A DNA stretch of 64,000 nucleotides, taken from contig NZ_CP046907.1 in NCBI RefSeq assembly GCF_014083985.1, forward strand, positions 4,688,501 to 4,752,500, given 5' to 3'. This document shows, one piece after another, positions 17,395-24,603 of this stretch; the first letter of the stretch is position 1, and each line of letters opens with the position of its first letter. The notes under the pieces are model-generated. The model did not search any database. It saw only the letters and a program-made list of their open reading frames with translations, and was not told the origin of the DNA. Source of the DNA: Streptomyces sp. SCUT-3 (GTDB lineage: Bacteria; Actinomycetota; Actinomycetes; Streptomycetales; Streptomycetaceae). A program made the translations under genes and the position numbers.

Positions 17395-18098
17395 CGGGGC
17401 CGGACTCGAGCACGGCGCGGGAAGCCGCGGCGCCGGCGGGGGCGGTACGGGTGATGGTGGTCGACGACCACCCCATGTGGCGGGACGCGGTCGCCCGGGA
17501 CCTCGACGAGGCCGGCTACGAGGTGGTGGCCACGGCCGGGGACGGGCCGGAGGCGGTGCGCCGGGCCCGTGCCGTCCGGCCGCACGTCCTCGTCCTGGAC
17601 CTCAACCTGCCGGGCATGCCCGGCGTGCAGGTCTGCCGGGAACTCGTCGGGCAGGACTCCTCGCCGCGGGTCCTCGTGCTGTCCGCCAGCGGCGAGCACG
17701 AGGACGTGCTGGAGGCGGTCAAGTCCGGTGCCACCGGCTACCTGCTGAAGTCGGCCGGGCGCGACGAACTGGTGGAAGCGGTGCGGCGCACCGCCGCCGG
17801 CGACCCGGTCTTCACCCCCGGCCTGGCCGGCCTGGTCCTGGGCGAGTACCGGCGGCTGGCCGCCGACCCCGCCCCGGGCAGGCCCGACGACCCGGCCGCG
17901 CCGCGCCTGACCGACCGGGAGACCGAGGTCCTGCGCCTGGTCGCCAAGGGCCTGAGCTACAAGCAGATCGCCGAGCGCCTGGTCATCTCCCACCGCACGG
18001 TGCAGAACCACGTCCAGAACACCCTGGGCAAGCTCCAGCTGCACAACCGGGTGGAACTGGTCCGCTACGCCATCGAGCGCGGCCTGGACGGGGACTGA
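17391..18098 (+). CDS. macR: NarL/LuxR-family response regulator MacR
   Basis: 235 residues. Receiver domain: VMVVDDHPMW (acidic pocket), VLVLDLNLPGMP (phosphorylated Asp about residue 70), LVLSAS, and YLLKSAG (Lys). C-terminal LuxR helix-turn-helix: LTDRETEVLRLVAKGLSYKQ and ISHRTVQNHVQN. It overlaps macS by ATGA. MacR in S. coelicolor binds, as I recall, a 16-base palindrome TGAGTAC-NN-GTACTCA; a near match occurs at 35677-35692 in this window, before a FAD oxidoreductase. Confidence 0.93.
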   Translation: MTGPDSSTAREAAAPAGAVRVMVVDDHPMWRDAVARDLDEAGYEVVATAGDGPEAVRRARAVRPHVLVLDLNLPGMPGVQVCRELVGQDSSPRVLVLSASGEHEDVLEAVKSGATGYLLKSAGRDELVEAVRRTAAGDPVFTPGLAGLVLGEYRRLAADPAPGRPDDPAAPRLTDRETEVLRLVAKGLSYKQIAERLVISHRTVQNHVQNTLGKLQLHNRVELVRYAIERGLDGD

Positions 18099-18107
18099 CG
18101 CGCCGTC

Positions 18108-18152
18108 CGGCCCGGGCGCCGGGCCGGGATGCCGGGCCCGGCGCCCGGGCCG
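18108..18152. terminator. Bidirectional terminator with perfect 18-bp stem
   Basis: Arms 18108-18125 and 18135-18152 pair perfectly around a 9-base loop, between the convergent macR and trpEG genes. Confidence 0.85.
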
Positions 18153-18166
18153 TCACCGGCCCCGGG

Positions 18167-20236
18167 TCACACTGCCGCCAGTTGCGCCACCAGTTCCGCG
18201 ACGAGGGTCACCCCGTTGACCGTCAGGACCGACTCGGGGTGGAACTGCACCCCGGCGAAACCCGGGCCGCGCAGCGCGTGCACGTCCCCCGTCGCCGGGT
18301 CCCGGCACACCTCCACGCGGTGCATCGCCAGCTCCTCCACGACCTCCTCGCGGCACCGCGCGGTGTAGGTGTTGTAGAAGCCGACGGTCTCGGGGCGGCC
18401 GAAGAAGTCGATCCGCTCCTGCGCGCCCTGGAACGGGACGTCCTTGCGCACGATGTCCAGCCCCAGCTCGGCGGAGATCAGCTCGTGCCCCAGGCACACG
18501 CCGAGGAGCCCGTGGCGGTGCCCGCCGACCAGTTCGGCGGCCAGCGCGCGCAGCAGGCGCATCTTCGGGTCGGCGGTGTCCGCCGGGTTGCCGGGGCCGG
18601 GGCCCAGCACCACCGGCCCGGTGTGCTCCAGCGCGGCCTCCCGGAGCCCCGGCTCGTCGAAGCGGCGGACCGTCACCTCCAGGCCGGTGGAGCGCAGCAG
18701 GTGGGCCAGCATCGCGGTGAAGGTGTCCTCGCCGTCCACGATCAGCGCGTGGCCGCGCCCGTCGGTGTCCGGGGCCGCCACCGGTGCCGGGCGGTCCTGC
18801 ATCCGCAGCCAGAACGGGGCCAGGTTCGCCCGCCGGGCGTCCAGCGCGGCCCGGACCCGGATGTCGTCGGCCAGGCCCGGCGTCCCGGGGCGGGCGGGGC
18901 CTCCCGGTGCCGGGCGCACCCCCAGCGCCGTCAGCACCCCCGCGGCCTTGGCGTGCGTCTCGGCGACCTCCGAGGCCGGGTCGGAGCGGCGCACCAGGGT
19001 GGCGCCGACCCCCACCCGGAGCGCGCCGTCCGGGGCGATGTCCGCGGTGCGGATCAGGATGGGGGAGTCCAGGGTCTGGGCCCCGCCCGCGTCCCGTCCG
19101 ATCAGCGCCAGCGCCCCCGAGTAGTAGCCGCGGCCCCCGGGCTCGTGGCGCTCGATCACCCGGCAGGCGTTCTGGACCGGCGAGCCGGTGACGGTCGCGG
19201 CGAACATCGTCTCCCGCAGCACCTCGCGCACGTCCAGGGTGCTGCGCCCGCGCAGCTCGTACTCGGTGTGCGCGAGGTGGGACATCTCCTTCAGCCGGGG
19301 GCCCACCACCTGGCCGCCGAGGTCGCCGACCGTGCACATCATCTTCAGTTCCTCGTCGACGACCATGGTCAGCTCCTCCATCTCCTTGGGGTCGTGGAGG
19401 AAGGCCAGCAGGCCGTCGGCGTCCGGCCCGCCGGCCGGGTAGCGGTAGGTGCCGCTGATCGGGTTCATCACGACGGTCTCGCCGGACATCCGCACGTGCA
19501 CCTCGGGGCTCGCGCCGACCAGCGTGCGCCCCGGGGTGTGCACCACGTACGTCCAGTACGCGCCGCGCTCGCCCTCCAGCAGCCGGCGGAACAGCGACAG
19601 CGCCCGGGCCGGCCCGTAGCCGGGGACCGTGCCCCCGAACGTCCGCCGGATCACGAAGTTGGCGCCCTCGCCGCGGCCGATCTCGTCCTCGACCACCCGC
19701 CGGACGATGTCCTCGTACTCCTCGTCGCCGATGTCGAAGGCGCCGTCCTCGACCGTGACGTCCAGCCGGGGCAGCGCCCCGAGCAGTTCCGCCAGCGGCA
19801 CCTCGCGCACCTCGTCGGGGAGCAGCACGGCCAGCGGCGTGCCGTCGTCGCGCACGTCGAAGCCGCGTTCGCGGATCTGCCGGAAGGGGACCAGGGCCAG
19901 CGCGTCCGTGCCGGGGCCGGCCGCGGCTCCCCGCCCCGGGAGGGGGATGTCCGCCAGCCGCTCCACCTCCCGGACCGGGCCCGTCAGCACCTCCACCACG
20001 TCGCCGGCCTCCCTGCCCGGCGGCCGGCGGCGCAGCAGGGCGAACGGAGGGGCGCCGGGGGCGAGCAGCCGGGCGACGATCCCGGCGGCCGTGGCCGTGG
20101 CCGCGGCCGTGCCGCCGCCGGGCGCAGGGGCGCTGCCGGGTGCGGGGGCGTCGCCGGGCGCGGGGGCGTCGCCGGGGGGCGTGCCGCCGGGGGTGTGCGC
20201 GGGTGCCGGGGCGGCTGCGGGGCGGTCGAGGTCCAT
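18167..20236 (-). CDS. trpEG: Anthranilate synthase, fused TrpE-TrpG
   Basis: 689 residues. The TrpE half holds the chorismate-binding core (NPISGTYRYPAGG, VDEELKMMCTVGD, TGSPVQNACRVIE). The TrpG half is a class I amidotransferase with GVCLGHE (nucleophile Cys ~581) and VQFHPES (His-Glu). It turns chorismate and glutamine into anthranilate, the first step to tryptophan. The start ATG at 20236 follows AAGGA; the first ~35 residues are Pro/Ala-rich, as are residues before the conserved core. A leader peptide with three Trp codons and a hairpin precede it, indicating attenuation by tryptophan. Divergent to the class II DAHP synthase, so the aromatic entry step and the Trp branch sit together. 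Confidence 0.94.
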   Translation of the reverse strand: MDLDRPAAAPAPAHTPGGTPPGDAPAPGDAPAPGSAPAPGGGTAAATATAAGIVARLLAPGAPPFALLRRRPPGREAGDVVEVLTGPVREVERLADIPLPGRGAAAGPGTDALALVPFRQIRERGFDVRDDGTPLAVLLPDEVREVPLAELLGALPRLDVTVEDGAFDIGDEEYEDIVRRVVEDEIGRGEGANFVIRRTFGGTVPGYGPARALSLFRRLLEGERGAYWTYVVHTPGRTLVGASPEVHVRMSGETVVMNPISGTYRYPAGGPDADGLLAFLHDPKEMEELTMVVDEELKMMCTVGDLGGQVVGPRLKEMSHLAHTEYELRGRSTLDVREVLRETMFAATVTGSPVQNACRVIERHEPGGRGYYSGALALIGRDAGGAQTLDSPILIRTADIAPDGALRVGVGATLVRRSDPASEVAETHAKAAGVLTALGVRPAPGGPARPGTPGLADDIRVRAALDARRANLAPFWLRMQDRPAPVAAPDTDGRGHALIVDGEDTFTAMLAHLLRSTGLEVTVRRFDEPGLREAALEHTGPVVLGPGPGNPADTADPKMRLLRALAAELVGGHRHGLLGVCLGHELISAELGLDIVRKDVPFQGAQERIDFFGRPETVGFYNTYTARCREEVVEELAMHRVEVCRDPATGDVHALRGPGFAGVQFHPESVLTVNGVTLVAELVAQLAAV

Positions 20237-20299
20237 GGCGGGAGGTGTCCTTCCGGGGCGGGGTTGTCTTCCGCGGAGGGACGGACCGGCCTGCAACGC

Positions 20300-20327
20300 C
20301 GAAGGCCGCCCCTCGGGGCGGCCTTCG
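20300..20327 (-). terminator. trp attenuator hairpin
   Basis: On the minus strand, between the leader peptide and trpEG, arms 20327-20315 and 20312-20300 form a 12-13-bp GC-rich stem (CGAAGGCCGCCCC paired with its complement) with a tiny loop. It is placed 22 bases after the leader stop, as in ribosome-mediated attenuation. Confidence 0.8.
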
Positions 20328-20349
20328 CGGTGATTACGGGTACGCGCGA

Positions 20350-20406
20350 TCAGTGGGCCGCCGGGAGGGCGGTCCACCACCAGGAGGCGGTCTGCGGCGC
20401 GAACAT
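20350..20406 (-). CDS. trpL: trp leader peptide (18 aa, Trp-Trp-Trp)
   Basis: Reading from ATG 20406 gives MFAPQTASWWWTALPAAH and a stop, with three consecutive Trp codons. When charged tRNA-Trp is scarce the ribosome should stall here and prevent the downstream terminator from forming. Too short for normal gene calling. An equivalent leader is known before trpE in other Streptomyces. Confidence 0.88.
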   Translation of the reverse strand: MFAPQTASWWWTALPAAH

Positions 20407-20510
20407 GCGGCAACCCTAGCCCATGCCGGCCGGGCCCGGGGCGCGTGCGGCGACGGTGGGACATCCGTCTCACCCACTGGGCGCCTCTCAGAGGATCGGA
20501 CTTCGCCCCG

Positions 20511-20524
20511 TAATGTGGGACTCG
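20511..20524 (+). promoter_or_regulatory. Candidate -10 element for leaderless DAHP synthase mRNA
   Basis: TAATGT at 20511-20516 is 7 bases before GTG 20524, with no Shine-Dalgarno sequence. It faces away from the trpL promoter region. Confidence 0.55.
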
Positions 20525-21873
20525 TGACCGTGAACGCTGACACCACAGCCGGTGGCAACACCTGGCGAGACCTTCCCGCGGCGCAGCAGCCCGAGTGGCC
20601 CGACTCCGGGGCTCTGCGTGATGTGATCGCGGACCTCGAGTCGTATCCGCCCCTCGTCTTCGCCGGAGAGTGCGACCAGCTGCGCGCGCGCCTGGGGGCC
20701 GTCGCCCGTGGCGAGGCGTTCCTGCTGCAGGGCGGCGACTGCGCGGAGGCGTTCGACGCCGTCTCCGCGGACCAGATCCGCAACAAGCTCAAGACGCTCC
20801 TGCAGATGGGGGCGGTGCTGACCTACGCGGCCTCCGTCCCGGTGGTCAAGGTCGGGCGGATCGCCGGCCAGTACTCCAAGCCGCGCTCGAAGTCGACCGA
20901 GACCCGCGACGGGGTGACGCTGCCGTCGTACCGGGGCGACTCGGTCAACGGCTTCGAGTTCACCGAGGCGGCCCGGATCCCGGACCCGGAGCGCCTCAAG
21001 CGCATGTACCACGCCTCGGCGTCCACGCTGAACCTGGTGCGCGCCTTCACCACCGGCGGCTACGCCGACCTGCGCCAGGTGCACGCCTGGAACCAGGACT
21101 TCGTGAAGTCCTCCCCGTCGGGGCAGCGCTACGAGGCGCTGGCCCGCGAGATCGACAACGCGATGAACTTCATGCACGCCTGCGGGGTGGACCCGGAGGA
21201 GTTCCGCACCGTGGAGTTCTACGCCTCCCACGAGGCGCTGATCCTGGACTACGAGTCCGCCCTGACCCGGGTGGACTCGCGCACCGGGAACCTGTACGAC
21301 GTCTCCGGCCACATGCTGTGGATCGGCGAGCGCACCCGGCAGATGGACGGCGCGCACATCGAGTTCGCCTCCCGGATCCGCAACCCGATCGGGGTCAAGC
21401 TCGGCCCGACCACCACGGCCGAGGACGCGCTGGCCCTCATCGAGCGGCTGGACCCCGAGCGCGAGCCGGGCCGCCTGACCTTCATCACCCGGATGGGCGC
21501 GGACAGGATCCGCGACCTGCTGCCGGAACTGGTGGAGAAGGTCACCGCCTCGGGCGCGCGGCCGGTGTGGGTGTGCGACCCGATGCACGGCAACACCTTC
21601 GAGGCCGCCAGCGGCCACAAGACCCGCCGCTTCGACGACGTGCTCGACGAGGTCAAGGGCTTCTTCCAGGTCCACAAGGCCCTGGGCACGCACCCGGGCG
21701 GCATCCACGTGGAGCTGACCGGCGACGACGTCACCGAGTGCGTGGGCGGCGGCCACGAGATCCTCGTCGACGACCTGCACCAGCGCTACGAGACCGCCTG
21801 CGACCCCCGGCTCAACCGCAGCCAGTCCCTCGACCTGGCCTTCCTCGTCGCGGAGATGTACCGCGGGCAGTGA
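20524..21873 (+). CDS. aroH: Class II 3-deoxy-D-arabino-heptulosonate 7-phosphate (DAHP) synthase
   Basis: 449 residues, the plant-like class II type used by actinomycetes. It joins phosphoenolpyruvate and erythrose 4-phosphate, the first step of the shikimate pathway. Visible landmarks: FAGECDQLRARL, LLQGGDCAEAF (metal-binding Cys), GRIAGQYSKPRS, VWVCDPMHGNT, THPGGIHVELTGDDVTECVG. GTG 20524 gives the usual VTVNADTT... N-terminus; GTG 20530 is an in-frame alternative. It is divergent from trpEG and followed by a clear terminator. Other names are used for this gene in different Streptomyces annotations. Confidence 0.95.
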   Translation: MTVNADTTAGGNTWRDLPAAQQPEWPDSGALRDVIADLESYPPLVFAGECDQLRARLGAVARGEAFLLQGGDCAEAFDAVSADQIRNKLKTLLQMGAVLTYAASVPVVKVGRIAGQYSKPRSKSTETRDGVTLPSYRGDSVNGFEFTEAARIPDPERLKRMYHASASTLNLVRAFTTGGYADLRQVHAWNQDFVKSSPSGQRYEALAREIDNAMNFMHACGVDPEEFRTVEFYASHEALILDYESALTRVDSRTGNLYDVSGHMLWIGERTRQMDGAHIEFASRIRNPIGVKLGPTTTAEDALALIERLDPEREPGRLTFITRMGADRIRDLLPELVEKVTASGARPVWVCDPMHGNTFEAASGHKTRRFDDVLDEVKGFFQVHKALGTHPGGIHVELTGDDVTECVGGGHEILVDDLHQRYETACDPRLNRSQSLDLAFLVAEMYRGQ

Positions 21874-21889
21874 ACCCGGACGGACCCGT

Positions 21890-21928
21890 GGGGCGCGGAT
21901 CACACCGATCCGCGCCCCGCGGGCTTTT
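21890..21928 (+). terminator. Rho-independent-type terminator after DAHP synthase
   Basis: Arms 21890-21901 and 21907-21918 form a perfect 12-bp stem with a 5-base loop, followed by GCGGGCTTTT. Confidence 0.88.
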
Positions 21929-21947
21929 CCCGCACCGCCGAGCGAGT

Positions 21948-21966
21948 TAAGGTAAGGCATACCTCA
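21948..21966. promoter_or_regulatory. Iron box (DmdR/IdeR-type operator)
   Basis: TAAGGTAAGGCATACCTCA matches the actinobacterial iron box TTAGGTTAGGCTCACCTAA at 14 of 19 positions and is itself a near palindrome. It lies 41-59 bases before the ferredoxin start, so that gene should be repressed when iron is plentiful. Confidence 0.8.
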
Positions 21967-22007
21967 CCGCATCGGACGGAGGGGTTCCGCTTCTACCCGC
22001 AACGGGG

Positions 22008-22280
22008 GTGAGCCGCGTGTTCGTCTGCTCGTGCTTCGGCGTCACCGAGGAGCAGGTGCGCGAACACGCCGCCGCCGGTGCCTGCACGCCCCGGCAGATC
22101 GCCTCCTCCTGCAGGGCCGGCACCGACTGCGGCGGCTGCGTCCGCCGGATACAGGCGCTGCTGGGCCGGGGGGCCGGGCCCCGCCGGGCCGCGGTGGCCG
22201 CGGTCGCGGAGGCCGCCCCGGGCGAGAGGGCCCGGACCGCGGCGGAGGCCCTCCCGCGGGCGGGACGCGCCGCCGCCTGA
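22008..22280 (+). CDS. bfd: Bacterioferritin-associated ferredoxin
   Basis: 90 residues from GTG 22008; GTG 22017 is an alternative closer to family length and preceded by GGTGAG. The [2Fe-2S] ligands are in the Bfd pattern: VCSCFGVTE (C-x-C) and TDCGGC (C-x2-C), about 32 residues apart. Bfd passes electrons to bacterioferritin to release stored iron. The iron box upstream and the convergent bfr gene fit this role. The last ~35 residues are an Ala/Arg-rich extension beyond the domain. Confidence 0.9.
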   Translation: MSRVFVCSCFGVTEEQVREHAAAGACTPRQIASSCRAGTDCGGCVRRIQALLGRGAGPRRAAVAAVAEAAPGERARTAAEALPRAGRAAA

Positions 22281-22347
22281 GCGTACGGCGCCCCGGAGCG
22301 GGCGCCGCAACCAGGACCCGCGGCCGGGACCCGCGATCAGGACCCGT

Positions 22348-22363
22348 GACGGGGTTCCCCGTC
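22348..22363 (-). terminator. Small hairpin at the end of bfr
   Basis: GACGGGG and CCCCGTC (22348-22363) form a 7-bp stem with a 2-base gap that overlaps the bfr stop; a weak terminator at best. Confidence 0.3.
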
Positions 22364-22856
22364 AGGCCCCGGAGCTCTCCGGGGTCTGCTGCTCGATCTG
22401 CTGCGCGATGTAGAGCGGCTCGCCCAGCTTCTCCACCAGCTCCAGCTGGGTGTCGAGGTAGTCGATGTGGTGCTCCTCGTCGGCGAGGATGCCCTCGAAG
22501 ATGTTGGCCGAGGTGATGTCGCCCTTGGCCCGCATGACCTCGATGCCGCGTCTGAGGCGGTCGATCGCCTCGACCTCCACCTCGCGGTCGGCCCGGAACA
22601 TCTCGGTGAGCGTCTGCCCCACCCGCACGTGGAACAGCCGCTGGTAGTTGGGCAGGCCCTCCAGGAAGAGGATGCGGTCGGTGAGGACCTCGGCGTGCCG
22701 CATCTCGTCGAAGGACTCCGCGCGGGTGTGGCGCGCGAGCTTGAACCAGCCGTTGTGCTCCTGCATCTTCGCGTGCAGGAAGTACTGGTTGATCGCCGTG
22801 AGTTCCGCGGTCAGCTGCTCGTTCAGGAACTCGATGATCTCGGGATCGCCCTGCAT
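22362..22856 (-). CDS. bfr: Bacterioferritin
   Basis: 164 residues from ATG 22856. All di-iron ferroxidase ligands are present at the canonical numbers: Glu18, Glu51, His54, Glu94, Glu127 and His130, and the haem ligand Met52. It forms a 24-mer cage that oxidises and stores iron. The gene is convergent with bfd. No iron box is visible in front of it, unlike bfd, so storage and release genes may respond to iron differently. Confidence 0.97.
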   Translation of the reverse strand: MQGDPEIIEFLNEQLTAELTAINQYFLHAKMQEHNGWFKLARHTRAESFDEMRHAEVLTDRILFLEGLPNYQRLFHVRVGQTLTEMFRADREVEVEAIDRLRRGIEVMRAKGDITSANIFEGILADEEHHIDYLDTQLELVEKLGEPLYIAQQIEQQTPESSGA

Positions 22857-23021
22857 GGCGCGTCCGTCCTCTCGGGGTGGTCGGCAAGGTGTGCGCATCC
22901 TCGCACCGAAAACCGGACAAGGTCCAGTAAGTGCGCACTCATCACGGTATGGGTGATTCGATGCTTCTGAGGGGTTTCCCGGTGGTCCGCAGCACGCCCT
23001 GCCGTCTGTCACCATGGAGGC

Positions 23022-23645
23022 ATGGATCAGCCGGAAGCGCTCGGACGGAGACAGGGAGAACTGCCACCCGGCCAGCGCCTCCAGCGGGGCTGGCCGGTGC
23101 TGCACTACGGCCCCGTGCCCCGGTTCCGGCCGGAGCGGTGGGAGTTCCGGGTGTTCGGCGCCACCGCCTCGGGGGGCAAGCACTGCTGGAACCACGAGGA
23201 GTTCTCGGCGCTCCCGTACACCACCGTGGTGGGCGACTTCCACTGCGTCACCAAGTTCAGCATGCTCGACGTCGAGTGGGGCGGGGTCTCCACGTCCACC
23301 GTCCTGGAGCTGGCGCCCCCGGCCCCGGAGGCCACCCACGTGATGGTCTGGGCCGAGTACGGCTTCAGCACCAACCTGCGGATGGACGACTTCGCCGACG
23401 CGAGGACGATCTTCGCCACCCACAAGGGCGGTGAGCAGCTCACCGCCGAGCACGGCTTCCCGGTCCGCCTGATCGTGCCCCACCTGTACGCCTGGAAGGG
23501 GCCCAAGTGGGTGCGCGGCGTGGAGTACATGGTGGCCGACCGCCGCGGCTTCTGGGAGGAGCGCGGCTACCACAACCTGGGCGACCCCTGGAGGGAGCAG
23601 CGCTACTCCTACCAGGAGGAGCCCGGGGACGGCCCCGACCTGTAG
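23022..23645 (+). CDS. Sulfite-oxidase-fold molybdopterin-dependent oxidoreductase
   Basis: 207 residues, no signal peptide. The core VVGDFHCVTKFSMLDVEWGG contains the Cys expected to bind molybdenum; VMVWAEYGFSTNLRMDD and HGFPVRLIVPHLYAWKGPKW are typical of the YuiH/MsrP-like branch. Such proteins reduce or oxidise small substrates in the cytoplasm; the partner is not encoded nearby. ATG 23022 has GGAGG very close upstream and also a CACCAT -10-like element, so the 5' end may be leaderless. Confidence 0.87.
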   Translation: MDQPEALGRRQGELPPGQRLQRGWPVLHYGPVPRFRPERWEFRVFGATASGGKHCWNHEEFSALPYTTVVGDFHCVTKFSMLDVEWGGVSTSTVLELAPPAPEATHVMVWAEYGFSTNLRMDDFADARTIFATHKGGEQLTAEHGFPVRLIVPHLYAWKGPKWVRGVEYMVADRRGFWEERGYHNLGDPWREQRYSYQEEPGDGPDL

Positions 23646-23704
23646 GACCCGGCCCCGCCGCCCGACCCCGTCGGCCGGTTCCGCCCTCCGCTCCCGAAAG
23701 GGGG

Positions 23705-24592
23705 TCAGCGGTCGCGCAGGGACTTCAGCAGGGCGACGTCCGCCGCATGGCCCTCCTTGCCGCCGGGAGTCTCGATCACCAGCGGCACCCCCTCGGCCGC
23801 CGGATGCACGAACAGCTCGCCGAACGCCTCGGCGCCGATGCGACCGGCGCCTATGTTCTCGTGCCGGTCCTTGTGCGCACCCGCCACGTCCTTGGAGTCG
23901 TTGGCGTGAACCAGCCCCAGCCGTCCCTCGCCGACGGTCCGCACCAGCTCGTCCAGGACCAGCTTCGTCCCGCCCGGCGCCGCCAGGTCGTGCCCGGCGG
24001 CGAAGGCGTGGCAGGTGTCCAGGCAGACGCCCAGGAGCGGATGGTGCTCCAGGGCGTCGAAGTAGGGGCCCAGCTCCTCCACCAGCGAGCACAGCGATGC
24101 GCCCTGGCCGGCCGTCGGCTCCAGGAGCAGCCGGGGGCCCCGGCCTTCCCGGTCCGCCTCCTCCAGCAGGGGCAGCAGGTGTTCGTGCACCTGGGCCAGA
24201 GCCTTGGCGCGGGGCGCGCCGCCGGTGGCCGAGCCGGTGTGCACCACGACCCCCGCCGCGCCGATCCGCCCGCCGCGGCGCAGCGAGTGGCGCAGTGACT
24301 CCACCGACCTCTCCACGGTCGCGGCCGTGGCCGAGCCGAAGTTGATCAGGTAGGGGGCGTGCACGTACGCCGGGATGCCCTCCTGCTCGCAGCCGGCCCG
24401 GAACTCCTCGTCCTGGCGCGGGTTCCCGGTCGGTGTGGCCCAGCCCCGCGGGTTGGCGACGAAGACCTGCACGGCCTCCGCCCCTATCGAGCGGGCGTAG
24501 GCCAGCCCGGTGGAGGCGAGCCCGCCGGCCACGGGGACGTGGCCGCCGACGGGGTTGCGCGGGCGGCGGGAGGAGGTCATCGCCTTCAGCAT
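23705..24592 (-). CDS. nfo: Deoxyribonuclease IV (AP endonuclease family 2, Nfo-like)
   Basis: 295 residues from ATG 24592 (or 291 from ATG 24580). TIM-barrel zinc endonuclease motifs: VQVFVANPRGW, YVHAPYLINFGS, VVHTGSA, LLLEPTAGQG, GVCLDTCHAFAAGHD, LVHANDSKDVAGAHKDRHENIGAG and VIETPGG. It cuts DNA at abasic sites. It starts 11 bases after the pkaF stop, so it is likely transcribed with the kinase gene. The N-terminus PVGGHVPVAGGLA is conserved and either ATG would include it. Confidence 0.9.
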   Translation of the reverse strand: MLKAMTSSRRPRNPVGGHVPVAGGLASTGLAYARSIGAEAVQVFVANPRGWATPTGNPRQDEEFRAGCEQEGIPAYVHAPYLINFGSATAATVERSVESLRHSLRRGGRIGAAGVVVHTGSATGGAPRAKALAQVHEHLLPLLEEADREGRGPRLLLEPTAGQGASLCSLVEELGPYFDALEHHPLLGVCLDTCHAFAAGHDLAAPGGTKLVLDELVRTVGEGRLGLVHANDSKDVAGAHKDRHENIGAGRIGAEAFGELFVHPAAEGVPLVIETPGGKEGHAADVALLKSLRDR

Positions 24593-24603
24593 GCCACGGC
24601 CGC

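Noticed and set aside
23022-23645. Cys protein as a secreted MsrP or nitrate-reductase component
   Set aside because: No twin-arginine or other signal peptide, and no membrane partner nearby.
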